A DNA stretch of 64,000 nucleotides from Lachnospiraceae bacterium. Its GTDB lineage: Bacteria > Bacillota > Clostridia > Lachnospirales > Lachnospiraceae. The stretch lies in the NCBI GenBank assembly GCA_022794265.1, contig JAAWEK010000008.1:1-64000 (forward strand), in the 5' to 3' direction. Below the pieces are notes generated by a model. That model saw nothing but the letters and a program-made list of their open reading frames with translations, was not told the origin of the DNA and made no database searches. Of the stretch, positions 16,731 to 25,751 are shown one piece after another; within the stretch, counting starts at the first letter, position 1; every line of letters starts with the position of its first letter. Position numbers and translations under genes: made by a program.

Positions 16731-18500
16731 ATGAGTGAATTTAGTTCAGTTAGCACAATGTGGGTACTTCTGGGTGCCGCCCTGGTATTTTTTATGCAGG
16801 CAGGTTTTGCAATGGTAGAAACCGGTTTTACCAGAGCGAAGAATGCCGGCAATATAATAATGAAAAACCTGATGGATTTCTGTATTGGAACACCGGTATT
16901 CTGGTTAATCGGCTTCGGATTGATGTTCGGCGACGGCAACGGTTTTATTGGTACGATTAAAGGTATTGCAACGGAAGCCAATTATGGTTCCGGTATGTTG
17001 CCGGAGGGCGTACCGTTCTTTGCCTTTCTGATATTTCAGACCGTGTTTTGTGCAACGGCGGCAACTATTGTGTCCGGATCCATGGCGGAGAGAACAAAGT
17101 TTATATCTTATTGTATTTATAGTTTTATTATCAGTTTGGTTGTTTACCCTATTGAAGCCCACTGGATCTGGGGCGGAGGATGGTTATCTGAAATAGGATT
17201 CCATGACTTTGCAGGTTCCACGGCGGTACATATGTGCGGCGGTGCGGCTGCGCTGGTGGGAGCGGCTATATTGGGACCGCGTATTGGTAAATACGGAAAA
17301 GACGGTAAGCCAAAGGCTATCCCAGGACACAGTTTAACTCTGGGCGCTCTGGGGGTATTTATTCTCTGGTTCTGCTGGTTTGGATTTAACGGTGCTTCCA
17401 CGGTATCCATGGAAGGAGAAGCAGTGGTGACGGCGGGTAAAATTTTTATCACCACCAATCTGGCAGCGGCTGTTGCCACAGTAACGGTTATGGTCATTAC
17501 ATGGATTCGTTATAAAAAACCAGATGTCTCCATGACGTTAAACGGTTCTCTGGCTGGTCTTGTTGCCATTACGGCAGGTTGTGATACCGTATCTCCGGCA
17601 AGCGCAGCAGTCATCGGTATTATTGCAGGATTTGCAGTAGTATTCGGAATTGAATTTGTTGATAAAGTGCTGAAGGTAGATGATCCGGTAGGTGCAGTTG
17701 GCGTTCATTTTTTAAACGGACTGCTGGGTACAATCTGTGTCGGTCTGTTTTCCGACGGTACAGGAACTGCAATTGACGGTGTGGCGGTAAAAGGGCTGTT
17801 TACAGGTGGTGGAGTAAAGCTGCTGGGTGTTGAAGCTCTTGGCGTAGTGTCTGTGTGTGCATGGGTGTTTGTTACTATGACGCTGGTATTTCTTGTAATT
17901 AAGCATACTATTGGTCTAAGGGCTTCCAGAGAGGAAGAAATTCTCGGTCTGGACGTTACGGAGCATAATCTGGAATCTTCTTATGCAGACTTTATGCCGT
18001 CTGCGGTTCCGATGGTTCTGGGCGGAGCAGCCGCAGGTCAGGAGAAAATGGAGACAAAGGAGAAAAAAGTACCGGTTTCTCAGGCTGTTCCGGTGGAACT
18101 TGTTTCGGAGAGCGGTTCTGTTGCCAGTGATGTTAAACTTTCCAAAGTGGATATTATTTGTAAGCAGAGCAAGTTTGAAGAGTTAAAAGAAGCATTAAAC
18201 CGTATCGGAGTTATGGGTATTACGGTTACGCAGGTTCTTGGATGCGGCGCTCAGAAAGGCAACGCAAAATATTATCGTGGTGTGGCATTGGATATGGTGC
18301 TTCTTCCAAAGGTTAAGATTGAAGTAGTAGTCAGCAAAGTACCGGTGATGGAAGTGGTAAAAGCGGCTAAAGAGGCCCTTTATACCGGAAATATCGGCGA
18401 TGGTAAGATTTTTGTATATGATGTGGAAAATGTAATTAAAGTAAGAACCGGAGAAGAAGGGGTGGAAGCGCTTCAGGGAGATGATGATTTATTGGGATAA
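16731..18500 (+). CDS. amt: Ammonium transporter fused to a C-terminal PII signalling domain
   Basis: The 589-residue protein is an Amt/MEP/Rh channel over about residues 1-400 (eleven helices; motifs VETGFTRAKN, TVHMCGGAAAL-like segment and the conserved DPVGAVGVHFLNG), joined by a linker to a PII/GlnK domain at about 466-580. The PII part keeps QKG, LPKVKIEVVV and the B-loop sequence TGNIGDGKIFVYDVE. In GlnK, Tyr51 in the T-loop is uridylylated; here the matching stretch reads YRGVALDM, with no tyrosine at that place. PII normally blocks Amt in nitrogen excess, so fusion makes the regulator part of the channel. GGAGG precedes the ATG at 16731; an upstream in-frame ATG is not favoured. Confidence 0.93.
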   Translation: MSEFSSVSTMWVLLGAALVFFMQAGFAMVETGFTRAKNAGNIIMKNLMDFCIGTPVFWLIGFGLMFGDGNGFIGTIKGIATEANYGSGMLPEGVPFFAFLIFQTVFCATAATIVSGSMAERTKFISYCIYSFIISLVVYPIEAHWIWGGGWLSEIGFHDFAGSTAVHMCGGAAALVGAAILGPRIGKYGKDGKPKAIPGHSLTLGALGVFILWFCWFGFNGASTVSMEGEAVVTAGKIFITTNLAAAVATVTVMVITWIRYKKPDVSMTLNGSLAGLVAITAGCDTVSPASAAVIGIIAGFAVVFGIEFVDKVLKVDDPVGAVGVHFLNGLLGTICVGLFSDGTGTAIDGVAVKGLFTGGGVKLLGVEALGVVSVCAWVFVTMTLVFLVIKHTIGLRASREEEILGLDVTEHNLESSYADFMPSAVPMVLGGAAAGQEKMETKEKKVPVSQAVPVELVSESGSVASDVKLSKVDIICKQSKFEELKEALNRIGVMGITVTQVLGCGAQKGNAKYYRGVALDMVLLPKVKIEVVVSKVPVMEVVKAAKEALYTGNIGDGKIFVYDVENVIKVRTGEEGVEALQGDDDLLG

Positions 18501-18511
18501 TTTAAATACAT

Positions 18512-18554
18512 AAAAATAACAGGACGCTGTTAAAACGGCGTCCTGTTATTTTTT
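18512..18554. terminator. Bidirectional terminator between amt-PII and niaR
   Basis: A 16-pair stem AAAAATAACAGGACGC / GCGTCCTGTTATTTTT with a ten-base loop. The A/T ends give a U-tract in both directions, so it can serve both convergent units; it overlaps the end of niaR. Confidence 0.88.
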
Positions 18555-19058
18555 CCTGATGATATAACCCTTTTTGTCCAGTTCCTGAAAAATAAGATTC
18601 AGTGTTTCCTGGGAAGCAGCGGTTATCGTATGATAATGATAGCCGGAGGTAATATTTTTTAACGGCATGGATTTGCCGTTTTTAATGTCTTCCAGAAAAT
18701 CAGCTATATTTTTTCTGGAGCGGATATTCAAGTCGGCACGAAGTATTCCGTATATCTTGTGATTTACAAATACATCCCTGACAGTACCGCCCAGGTCCAC
18801 GATTGTATTAAGTTCATCTTCGGTTTCACTGTCACTGTGCCGGACTTTGATTTCCATCATTTGTTCCCGGGCTGAATTCATAATATATCCCCGGTTTGTG
18901 GAAATAATGTCGTAACCGGAGGCGCGTAGCAGTGCAATATCCGATACAATTATCTGCCGGCTCACATGAAAACGGGAAGCAAAAGCAGTTCCCGACACCG
19001 GGGTGCTGCCGTTTTCCAGTGTTTCCAGTATGAGAGAACGACGTTGGTTTCCATTCAT
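18546..19058 (-). CDS. niaR: NiaR-type nicotinate-responsive transcription repressor
   Basis: The 170-residue protein has an N-terminal winged helix (HTH_11 type, about 5-60, FHVSRQIIVSDIALLR) and a C-terminal 3H domain (about 70-168) named for three conserved histidines; histidines are visible in KVRHS, VNHKIYG and GYHYHT. NiaR/YrxA senses nicotinate and represses de novo NAD synthesis and niacin uptake in Firmicutes. Its position as last gene of the nadA-nadB-nadC operon supports the call and implies autoregulation. The stop codon lies within the shared terminator stem. Confidence 0.9.
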   Translation of the reverse strand: MNGNQRRSLILETLENGSTPVSGTAFASRFHVSRQIIVSDIALLRASGYDIISTNRGYIMNSAREQMMEIKVRHSDSETEDELNTIVDLGGTVRDVFVNHKIYGILRADLNIRSRKNIADFLEDIKNGKSMPLKNITSGYHYHTITAASQETLNLIFQELDKKGYIIRKK

Positions 19059-19077
19059 AGAAGCAGTCCTCCAGCCC

Positions 19078-19932
19078 TTATGTAACAGGATGAAGGTTTT
19101 TCAGTGAAATATCCAGAATCGGGGCGGAATGTGTCAATGCCCCGCTTGAAATGTAGTCCACCCCGGTATCGATGAGTTTGGAGATATTTTCTTTTGTCAC
19201 ATTTCCGGAACACTCGGTTTCCGCTCTGCCATCAATAAAAGCCACGGCTTTTTTCATATCATCATGGGACATATTATCCAGCATAATAATATCAGCACCG
19301 GCCTCCACCGCCTCCCTGACCATCTCCAGATTCTCCACCTCAATCTCAATTTTCCTGACGAATGAAGCATAATTCTTTGCCATTGAAACGGCTTTAGTAA
19401 TACTGCCTGCTGCTCCGATATGATTATCCTTTAACAGAATACCGTCGGAAAGATTATAACGGTGGTTGTTTCCGCCTCCGACTTTAACCGCGTATTTTTC
19501 AAAAATTCTCATATTCGGAGTGGTCTTTCTGGTATCCAGAAGTTTTATTCCGGAACCCGCAAGCAGAGAAACAATGGAATTGGTGTAGGTAGCAATCCCG
19601 CTCATACGCTGCAGATAATTCAGGGCCGTGCGCTCCCCTGACAGCAGCACACGAATATCTCCCATAACCTTACCCATCAGTTCTCCTGATGTAACCGAAT
19701 CCCCATCCTTACAGAAAAAATCCACCGTAACCTTTGGATCCAGCAGTTCAAACACCCGTTTAAAAACCGGAAGCCCTGCAATAATCCCATCCTGCTTACA
19801 GATCAGATCCACGCTTCCAGGACAAAACTCCGGCATAACGGCATTCGTGGAAATATCCTCACTGGTAATATCCTCCTTTAAAGCAAGTAATATAAGGTTA
19901 TCAGCATTTAAATGCATAGTTATATTGTTCAT
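19078..19932 (-). CDS. nadC: Quinolinate phosphoribosyltransferase (nicotinate-nucleotide pyrophosphorylase)
   Basis: A 284-residue enzyme converting quinolinate and PRPP to nicotinate mononucleotide, the last step of the de novo branch. Family motifs are GERTALNYLQRMSGIAT, LLDTRKTTPNMR, KYAVKVGGGNNHRYNLSD and LKDNHIG, followed by EIEVENLE and the C-terminal DNMSHDD and SSGALTHS segments that close the phosphate-binding barrel. The start at 19932 (second of two close ATGs) has AAAGGA seven bases upstream; the first ATG is too close to it. It follows nadB in the operon with a gap of 52 bases. Confidence 0.95.
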   Translation of the reverse strand: MNNITMHLNADNLILLALKEDITSEDISTNAVMPEFCPGSVDLICKQDGIIAGLPVFKRVFELLDPKVTVDFFCKDGDSVTSGELMGKVMGDIRVLLSGERTALNYLQRMSGIATYTNSIVSLLAGSGIKLLDTRKTTPNMRIFEKYAVKVGGGNNHRYNLSDGILLKDNHIGAAGSITKAVSMAKNYASFVRKIEIEVENLEMVREAVEAGADIIMLDNMSHDDMKKAVAFIDGRAETECSGNVTKENISKLIDTGVDYISSGALTHSAPILDISLKNLHPVT

Positions 19933-19984
19933 ATTCATATCCTTTCTTATACAATTATAATTAGGCCATTGCAAAAATCCCTTG

Positions 19985-21154
19985 TCAAAGTTTCTGCGCT
20001 ATCCTCTCAGCCGCCCGTTTTGCAAACACAAGACTTTCCAGCAATGAATTACTGGCCAGCCTGTTTGCGCCATGTACTCCGTTGCAGGCGGTTTCACCTA
20101 CCGCATACAGATGATTCATGGAAGTATGGCTGCTTTTATCAACTTTGATACCACCCATGAAATAGTGCTGTGCCGGAACTACCGGAATACATTCTCTGGT
20201 CACATCGTAGCCTTCCTCCAGGCAGTGGGCGTATATATTTGGAAAATGGTTCATTATGGTTTCTTTTGGAATCGGAGCCATGGAGAGCCATACATATGGC
20301 ATATTATCGGCTTTCATCTGTTCCCGGATTTTTTCTGTCAGCATATCCCGGGGCAGCAATTCATCGACAAACCGTTCCATATTTTTATTATATAAAACGG
20401 CGCCTTCGCCCCGTACGGATTCAGATATCAGAAATCTTCTTCCCGGCTTTGTGGAATACAGGGTAGTAGGGTGAATCTGGATATAATCCAGATTCCGGGT
20501 TTCAATCCCATATTTTTCCGCAAGAGTTATGGCATCCCCGGTCAGATGCGGGTAATTTGTGGAATGCAGAAAACGTCCGCCAATCCCGCCGGAAGCAAGT
20601 ATGGTAATATCGGCAGTTATCCGGTATGGTTCGGAAGAATCAGAGGATTCAGCCAAGATTCCCAGACAGTCGTTTCCGTTGGTAATGAGGTCGGTCATAG
20701 TCATGTATTCATACATGGTAACATTTGGCAGATTGCGGACAGCCCGGAGCAGATGTCTGGTGATTTCTTTTCCGGTAATGTCTTTGTGAAATAAAATACG
20801 GGGTCTGGAATGTGCACCCTCCCGTGTATAACTAAAAGTTTCTCCCTGTTTATGAAAACGAACTCCGTAATTGGTTAAATCCCTGATGGTCTCCTGGGAG
20901 GAACGAATCATAATATCCACAATTTCTGCATCATTTTCATAATGGCCGGCTTTCATGGTATCTTCAAAATAACTGTCATAATCGGCTTCGTCCCGCAGGA
21001 CACAGATTCCGCCCTGGGCCAGAAATGAGTCGCTATGTTCGAATTTATCTTTGGATATTATAGTAATATTTAGATGTTCCGGGAGGTTTAAGGCAGAATA
21101 AAGTCCTGATACCCCGCAGCCCACTATAACTACATCGGTATTTATTGTATTCAT
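19985..21154 (-). CDS. nadB: L-aspartate oxidase, short form without C-terminal helical domain
   Basis: The 389-residue flavoprotein has the FAD-binding N-terminus VVIVGCGVSGLYSAL, SFLAQGGI, the catalytic-region motif SVRGEGAVLYN, the capping-domain histidines (HPTTLYS), and the closing FAD motif ETACNGVHGANRLASNSLLE. It oxidises aspartate to iminoaspartate for NadA. E. coli NadB has about 540 residues; this protein ends just after the second FAD motif and lacks the C-terminal three-helix domain. The stop is followed directly by nadC, so this is the natural gene end and not a window effect. The start has AAAGGA upstream. Confidence 0.93.
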   Translation of the reverse strand: MNTINTDVVIVGCGVSGLYSALNLPEHLNITIISKDKFEHSDSFLAQGGICVLRDEADYDSYFEDTMKAGHYENDAEIVDIMIRSSQETIRDLTNYGVRFHKQGETFSYTREGAHSRPRILFHKDITGKEITRHLLRAVRNLPNVTMYEYMTMTDLITNGNDCLGILAESSDSSEPYRITADITILASGGIGGRFLHSTNYPHLTGDAITLAEKYGIETRNLDYIQIHPTTLYSTKPGRRFLISESVRGEGAVLYNKNMERFVDELLPRDMLTEKIREQMKADNMPYVWLSMAPIPKETIMNHFPNIYAHCLEEGYDVTRECIPVVPAQHYFMGGIKVDKSSHTSMNHLYAVGETACNGVHGANRLASNSLLESLVFAKRAAERIAQKL

Positions 21155-21186
21155 TATGTTTTATCCTTTCCGCTGGGGAATTTTGT

Positions 21187-22101
21187 TCAGGCATTGGCAA
21201 GCGTTAACATACGGTTTAACGGGACGTTTGCTTCCGACTGAATATCTGGGGCCAGTTCCACCTGATTGTGCTGGTGCTCCAGAACATCGGCAATTTTTTC
21301 AAGAGTGACCAGCTTCATATCCTGGCAAATCTGGTCTGAACAGGCAGGATAAAAATGCTTGTCCGGATTTTCTTTTTTTAGCTGATGAATGACGCCGGTT
21401 TCCGTAGCAATAATAAACGAATCAGACGGACAGTTGTTTACATATTGGATTATGCCGCTGGTACTGCCGATATAATCTGCCAGTTTCAGTACGTCAGGGG
21501 TACATTCCGGATGGGCCAGAACCAGAGCCGCCGGATGCTGCTGTTTCGATTTTAAAATATGCCCGCTCTGAATATTCTTATGAATCGGGCAAAATCCGTC
21601 ATTGAAAATAAAATGTTTTTCAGGAACTTTTTCAGCAACAAATCTGCCCAGATTTTCATCAGGTATAAAAAAGATGTTTTTATTCGGCAGTTCCCGTACA
21701 ATCTTAAGGGCATTTGCGGATGTAACGCATACATCTGAGTAACGTTTTAATTCGGCGGTAGAGTTGATATAACAAACAACTGCTAGGTCTTCATACTGTT
21801 CTTTCAGAAATTTTATCTTATCAACGTCGCACATATGCGCCATTGCACAGTCCGCTGACATATCAGGCATTAACACGGTTTTTCCGGGGTTCAGTAATTT
21901 GGCGCTTTCACCCATAAAACTGACGCCACAAAATACGATTACATCGGCCTCAGTAGTGGTAGCGACTTTGCTCAGATAAAAGGAATCGCCTATGTAATCG
22001 GCAATATCCTGAATTTCATCATTTACATAATAATGTGCCAGAATAATGGCATTCCGTTGTGCTTTCAGGGTGTTGATTTTATCAATGATGGATGGCTGCA
22101 T
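21187..22101 (-). CDS. nadA: Quinolinate synthase
   Basis: A 304-residue [4Fe-4S] enzyme that condenses iminoaspartate with dihydroxyacetone phosphate to quinolinate. Three cluster cysteines can be placed in DCAMAHMC (about 86), HPECTPDV (about 197) and YPACSDQICQD (about 252), spacing typical of the family. Other motifs are ILAHYYVNDEIQDIADYIGDS at the N-terminus and STSGI. AGGAGG precedes the ATG. It is the first gene of the NAD operon, as in many Firmicutes, and its promoter is overlapped by an operator-like sequence. Confidence 0.95.
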   Translation of the reverse strand: MQPSIIDKINTLKAQRNAIILAHYYVNDEIQDIADYIGDSFYLSKVATTTEADVIVFCGVSFMGESAKLLNPGKTVLMPDMSADCAMAHMCDVDKIKFLKEQYEDLAVVCYINSTAELKRYSDVCVTSANALKIVRELPNKNIFFIPDENLGRFVAEKVPEKHFIFNDGFCPIHKNIQSGHILKSKQQHPAALVLAHPECTPDVLKLADYIGSTSGIIQYVNNCPSDSFIIATETGVIHQLKKENPDKHFYPACSDQICQDMKLVTLEKIADVLEHQHNQVELAPDIQSEANVPLNRMLTLANA

Positions 22102-22160
22102 ATTTTCCTCCTGTAGAAAGTTAAAAAAATGTAAATAACAATCGATTACTTTAGTTGACT

Positions 22161-22200
22161 ATATTAACATAAAAATTGACAGGTGACAAGACACAAGACA
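22161..22200 (-). promoter_or_regulatory. NAD operon promoter with probable NiaR operator
   Basis: On the minus strand TTGTCA (22189-22184) and TAATAT (22166-22161) are 17 bases apart. The -35 region lies in repeated TGTC/TTGTC elements (GTGTCTTGTCACCTGTC), which resemble remembered NiaR sites built on TGTCTTG and ACCTGT half-sites. Binding here would block RNA polymerase. The exact operator consensus was not checked. Confidence 0.6.
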
Positions 22201-22285
22201 AAAATATGTTATATATTGATAAGACCTAAATTATCCCTTGTTACATATTTAGTTAAAAAAAGAAGCTTTCAAGTGAAGAATTACG

Positions 22286-22314
22286 TTGCCCAATGAAGCA
22301 AAATAAGGTATTAT
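22286..22314 (+). promoter_or_regulatory. Putative promoter of the GGDEF gene
   Basis: TTGCCC (22286-22291) and TATTAT (22309-22314) with a 17-base spacer. The rest of the nadA-GGDEF intergenic region (22102-22419) shows no other clear element. Confidence 0.45.
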
Positions 22315-22419
22315 TAAAGAAAGAATTATGTCAGATACCGGCAATTCGTTCATCCGGCCAATTTGTTCATAAAAAGCTTTTTCACAGATAAATAATATAA
22401 AATAACGGGAGGTAAAACA

Positions 22420-25400
22420 ATGACAGCAGAAGGAAAAAAATATTTAAACGACTTTATAGAGGATATGTATATTACCGGAAATGCCCGAGGGGATTCTATT
22501 CGAATCATAAGACAGAACAATATTCTGAATATGACAGAGAAGGATTTTGAAAGGCTGACGTTTCGGCCTGAATTAAACCGATATTATCATGAATACAATC
22601 ATGGGGATATGATGGAGCCATATGAACCATTTTTGGGAATTATTAAAGATATTGTAGAGAAAAATAATCTGGATATGGACTATGTTTTTGACAAAGCAGG
22701 GGTATACAGCCTTCACAGGGAAATATTTAAAAGTTATTTTATGAATCAGCTTTGCGAACGAAGGGATGAACTGATACTGGCGGAACTGGATTTTGAGTAT
22801 GAAAGGATGATTGACGGCATTGTGGGAATGCTGCATTATTTATCGAAGAAATATCCTATATTTATTATGCTGAATAAGGTAAATCTGATAACAACGTCAT
22901 CGGTTACCATATTGCGACGGCTGTTTGAATTGGAACTGACGAAATTGAAAATTATAGGCATTATAAATCAGCTCAGAAGCGTAAGTACCTATGTAAACAA
23001 TCCATATACGGAATTTATCGGAGAATGCGAAGAGAAAAACTGTATCAGTGACTGGACCGTAGAAGAGACGGAAGAAGTGAGCATGGACGGTTCCTTTTCA
23101 TTGAAACTGAACAACACAGCCGACTATTTTCGGAAAATCAACAATATGTTTCACTTATTTGCATATGACCAGGCTTATAATTATCTGAATTTTATGTATC
23201 AGCGAATAGAACTGGATAAGCTCAGGGTTTCCGTGGACATAAGAGTGCATATGCTGGAACTGTATATCATGGCATGCATATATAAGAAAAATTACTCATT
23301 TGCCCGGCTGTTAAGCGATAGTCTGAGGCAGCTGGAAGCCGGAGAACTGGAGCGGGAAAAGAATTATATGTACTATTATCTGATTGCAACAGTTAATATG
23401 TGTAGTGGCAACCAGCAGTCAGCCAAAAAATATGCGGAACAGTGCAGAGCGTTTGTGTCTGATGAAAAGACGGAATTTAAAGTGGAATTACTGTTCAATA
23501 TGATTCAGCTGGGCGGCTGGAATGAGATATGGATTGTTGAAAAAGATATTGAAGTCAATCAGAAGCTGCTGGACTGGTGTGAAAAATACGGCTATGAAAA
23601 TCATCTGGCACATATCTACGTATATTGCTATGACAATGACAGTAAATGTTTCGCAGTACCAAATGGAATCGAGGAGCGGCTGCCTCATGTGATGAAAGGA
23701 ATCCGTATTGCCGAGAGACTGGGAAATAACCGATTTCTGATAGAGGCCTACCGGAAGAATGTAATGCTGGCATCCTGCAACGGATATAACAATACTTCCA
23801 ATTATTTTTATGATAAGATTATTTCTATTGCCCACAAAGCCAATGACTGTATGGTAGAGGCCCATGTTTGTAACGGACTGGGATATAACTGCAGTGCGGT
23901 AGATAATTTTGTGGCGGCTCATGATTATTACAACAAAGCGCTGGAACTATATTTTGAGTTGAAGTCCAGTGATTACATAATGGAGACGTTGTACAATATG
24001 GGAATGAATTCCATATTATCCGGAGATTATGGAAGCGCCATGGATTATTTGATGACAATACAGAATGTTATGAAGATATTGAGGAAAACAGGTCTCCGGG
24101 TATGTAATGTTTCCAAGTTATACGGGTTAATTGCCCTGGCGGCATATAAAATGGAAAAATACCATACGGCTCATTTTTATCTGAACAAAACAAAACAGTT
24201 TCTGGAAAATATTCTGGATTTTAAGCAGGCAGAGGTATATAGTTATCTGTGGGATGATGATTTATTCCTTCTTTATTACCTGACAGCGTTGTTGAAACAG
24301 CATGAAGAAGAGTATGAGGCGGCATTGGATAACTATGAAAAAGCCAGTGTATTTATGAAGCGTTCCGCAGGCAGTATGTACTTTAATTATTCGTTGTATG
24401 TCTGGGATAAGAGCAGTCTGTATAAAGTCATGGGAAAGAAAGAGGAACGGGAGCGGCTGTTAAAGGAGGCCAGAAAGTATTTTGGCAGAAAGGGCAATTT
24501 TTACCGGATTCAGATGATTGACGAACTGCTCTACAATGGAGAATGGAAGTTTTATGTCATGGAAATGCCTCTTCGGAATGTAAATCTGAAAGATATAATA
24601 AAGCTGGTAAAACTGGAACGTGTTGCCAATGAAGCCAGGGAAAAGAAGATAGATATCCGGTTCTTTACGGCATTTCAGGAATTAATCAGTCATTCCTATG
24701 AAAATGTAAAGGCTCAGACCGATACCCTTATTTTTAATTTTAAGAATAACTTCAATATAGATAATGTGCTTTATATTTCCTGTGAAGAAGACAGGGATAT
24801 TTTACAGTATTCTACCCTGCCTTTTGAACTTTCAGAAGCGGAAATCAAACAGCTGACTGATTATTTCAGAGTAAATACCGATGGTTTTGCAATCTCTAAG
24901 TTCAGCAATAATTATTATGAATATGAGCAGATTCTGAAGATTTTCCGCAAAAGCAAGCTGTTCTCTGTAATTGCAGTTCCGCTTTACAATAATGAGACGC
25001 TGACAAGCGTGTTTATTGTATTTGACTGTGTCTGCAATAACTGGAATACTGTGGTAAGAAGAAAGGTTATGGATGAAAGTGATTTGGAGATTTACCGTTT
25101 TATCTTCCGCCAAATTGTGGATGCCCGTGAAAAATATAAGTTAAATGACAGACTGAAGAAACAGGCAGTTACTGATGAATTAACCGGTTTATATAATCGG
25201 AAGGGATACTATGAAAAAATAGATTCCCTGATGGAAAAGAGTTATGATTCACCGGGACAAACGGATGCGGCGCTGCTTTATGCAGATTTGGATCATTTTA
25301 AATATTATAATGACACTTTCGGGCATCATGTGGGGGATGCGCTTTTGGTGGAATTTTCAAAAATATTTGCAATGGCCTGTGGCGAACGGGGAATTGCATT

Positions 25401-25710
25401 CCGCTTTGGCGGTGATGAATTTGTAATGATTCTGGAAACTGCAGACAGGAATGAAATACAAAAGGTAGTGGATGAGCTTTATTTTTTCATTCGGGAAGAA
25501 GACGGTTTTAAGAGAACCGTGGCGGAGTATGTAGAGGGAGAACCGGATATACCGGAAGAATGTAAAGTGACCTGCTCCATCGGTATTGCATATCAGAAAG
25601 ATATACGGAGTTTTGAGGAATATTCGGAACTTCGCAAGCTGGCGGATGATGCGATGTACAAGGTTAAAAATACCGGCAGGGGATTTGCGGAATGGATTAT
25701 TGTTCCGTAG
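22420..25710 (+). CDS. Large TPR/GAF-like diguanylate cyclase (GGDEF protein)
   Basis: A 1096-residue protein without membrane helices. The N-terminal 250 residues look like a degenerate STAND-type ATPase remnant (YPIFIMLNKVN resembles a Walker B), with no Walker A seen. Residues about 270-700 are TPR-like helical repeats (for example ALDNYEKASVFMKR), 740-920 a GAF-like sensor region, and the C-terminus a GGDEF domain with TDELTGLYNRKG, ADLDHFKYYNDTFGHHVGD and an intact FGGDEF motif at about 997. The RxxD inhibitory site expected just upstream of GGDEF is not present. It should make cyclic di-GMP from GTP in response to an unknown partner. The start has GGGAGG upstream. Confidence 0.9.
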   Translation: MTAEGKKYLNDFIEDMYITGNARGDSIRIIRQNNILNMTEKDFERLTFRPELNRYYHEYNHGDMMEPYEPFLGIIKDIVEKNNLDMDYVFDKAGVYSLHREIFKSYFMNQLCERRDELILAELDFEYERMIDGIVGMLHYLSKKYPIFIMLNKVNLITTSSVTILRRLFELELTKLKIIGIINQLRSVSTYVNNPYTEFIGECEEKNCISDWTVEETEEVSMDGSFSLKLNNTADYFRKINNMFHLFAYDQAYNYLNFMYQRIELDKLRVSVDIRVHMLELYIMACIYKKNYSFARLLSDSLRQLEAGELEREKNYMYYYLIATVNMCSGNQQSAKKYAEQCRAFVSDEKTEFKVELLFNMIQLGGWNEIWIVEKDIEVNQKLLDWCEKYGYENHLAHIYVYCYDNDSKCFAVPNGIEERLPHVMKGIRIAERLGNNRFLIEAYRKNVMLASCNGYNNTSNYFYDKIISIAHKANDCMVEAHVCNGLGYNCSAVDNFVAAHDYYNKALELYFELKSSDYIMETLYNMGMNSILSGDYGSAMDYLMTIQNVMKILRKTGLRVCNVSKLYGLIALAAYKMEKYHTAHFYLNKTKQFLENILDFKQAEVYSYLWDDDLFLLYYLTALLKQHEEEYEAALDNYEKASVFMKRSAGSMYFNYSLYVWDKSSLYKVMGKKEERERLLKEARKYFGRKGNFYRIQMIDELLYNGEWKFYVMEMPLRNVNLKDIIKLVKLERVANEAREKKIDIRFFTAFQELISHSYENVKAQTDTLIFNFKNNFNIDNVLYISCEEDRDILQYSTLPFELSEAEIKQLTDYFRVNTDGFAISKFSNNYYEYEQILKIFRKSKLFSVIAVPLYNNETLTSVFIVFDCVCNNWNTVVRRKVMDESDLEIYRFIFRQIVDAREKYKLNDRLKKQAVTDELTGLYNRKGYYEKIDSLMEKSYDSPGQTDAALLYADLDHFKYYNDTFGHHVGDALLVEFSKIFAMACGERGIAFRFGGDEFVMILETADRNEIQKVVDELYFFIREEDGFKRTVAEYVEGEPDIPEECKVTCSIGIAYQKDIRSFEEYSELRKLADDAMYKVKNTGRGFAEWIIVP

Positions 25711-25751
25711 AAAATCCGGAATAGAAATTATGGAAAGGCTTGACATAGATT

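Noticed and set aside
22573-24058. Several open frames opposite the GGDEF gene
   Set aside because: They are the reverse of a well-supported gene, have no ribosome sites and show no family features.
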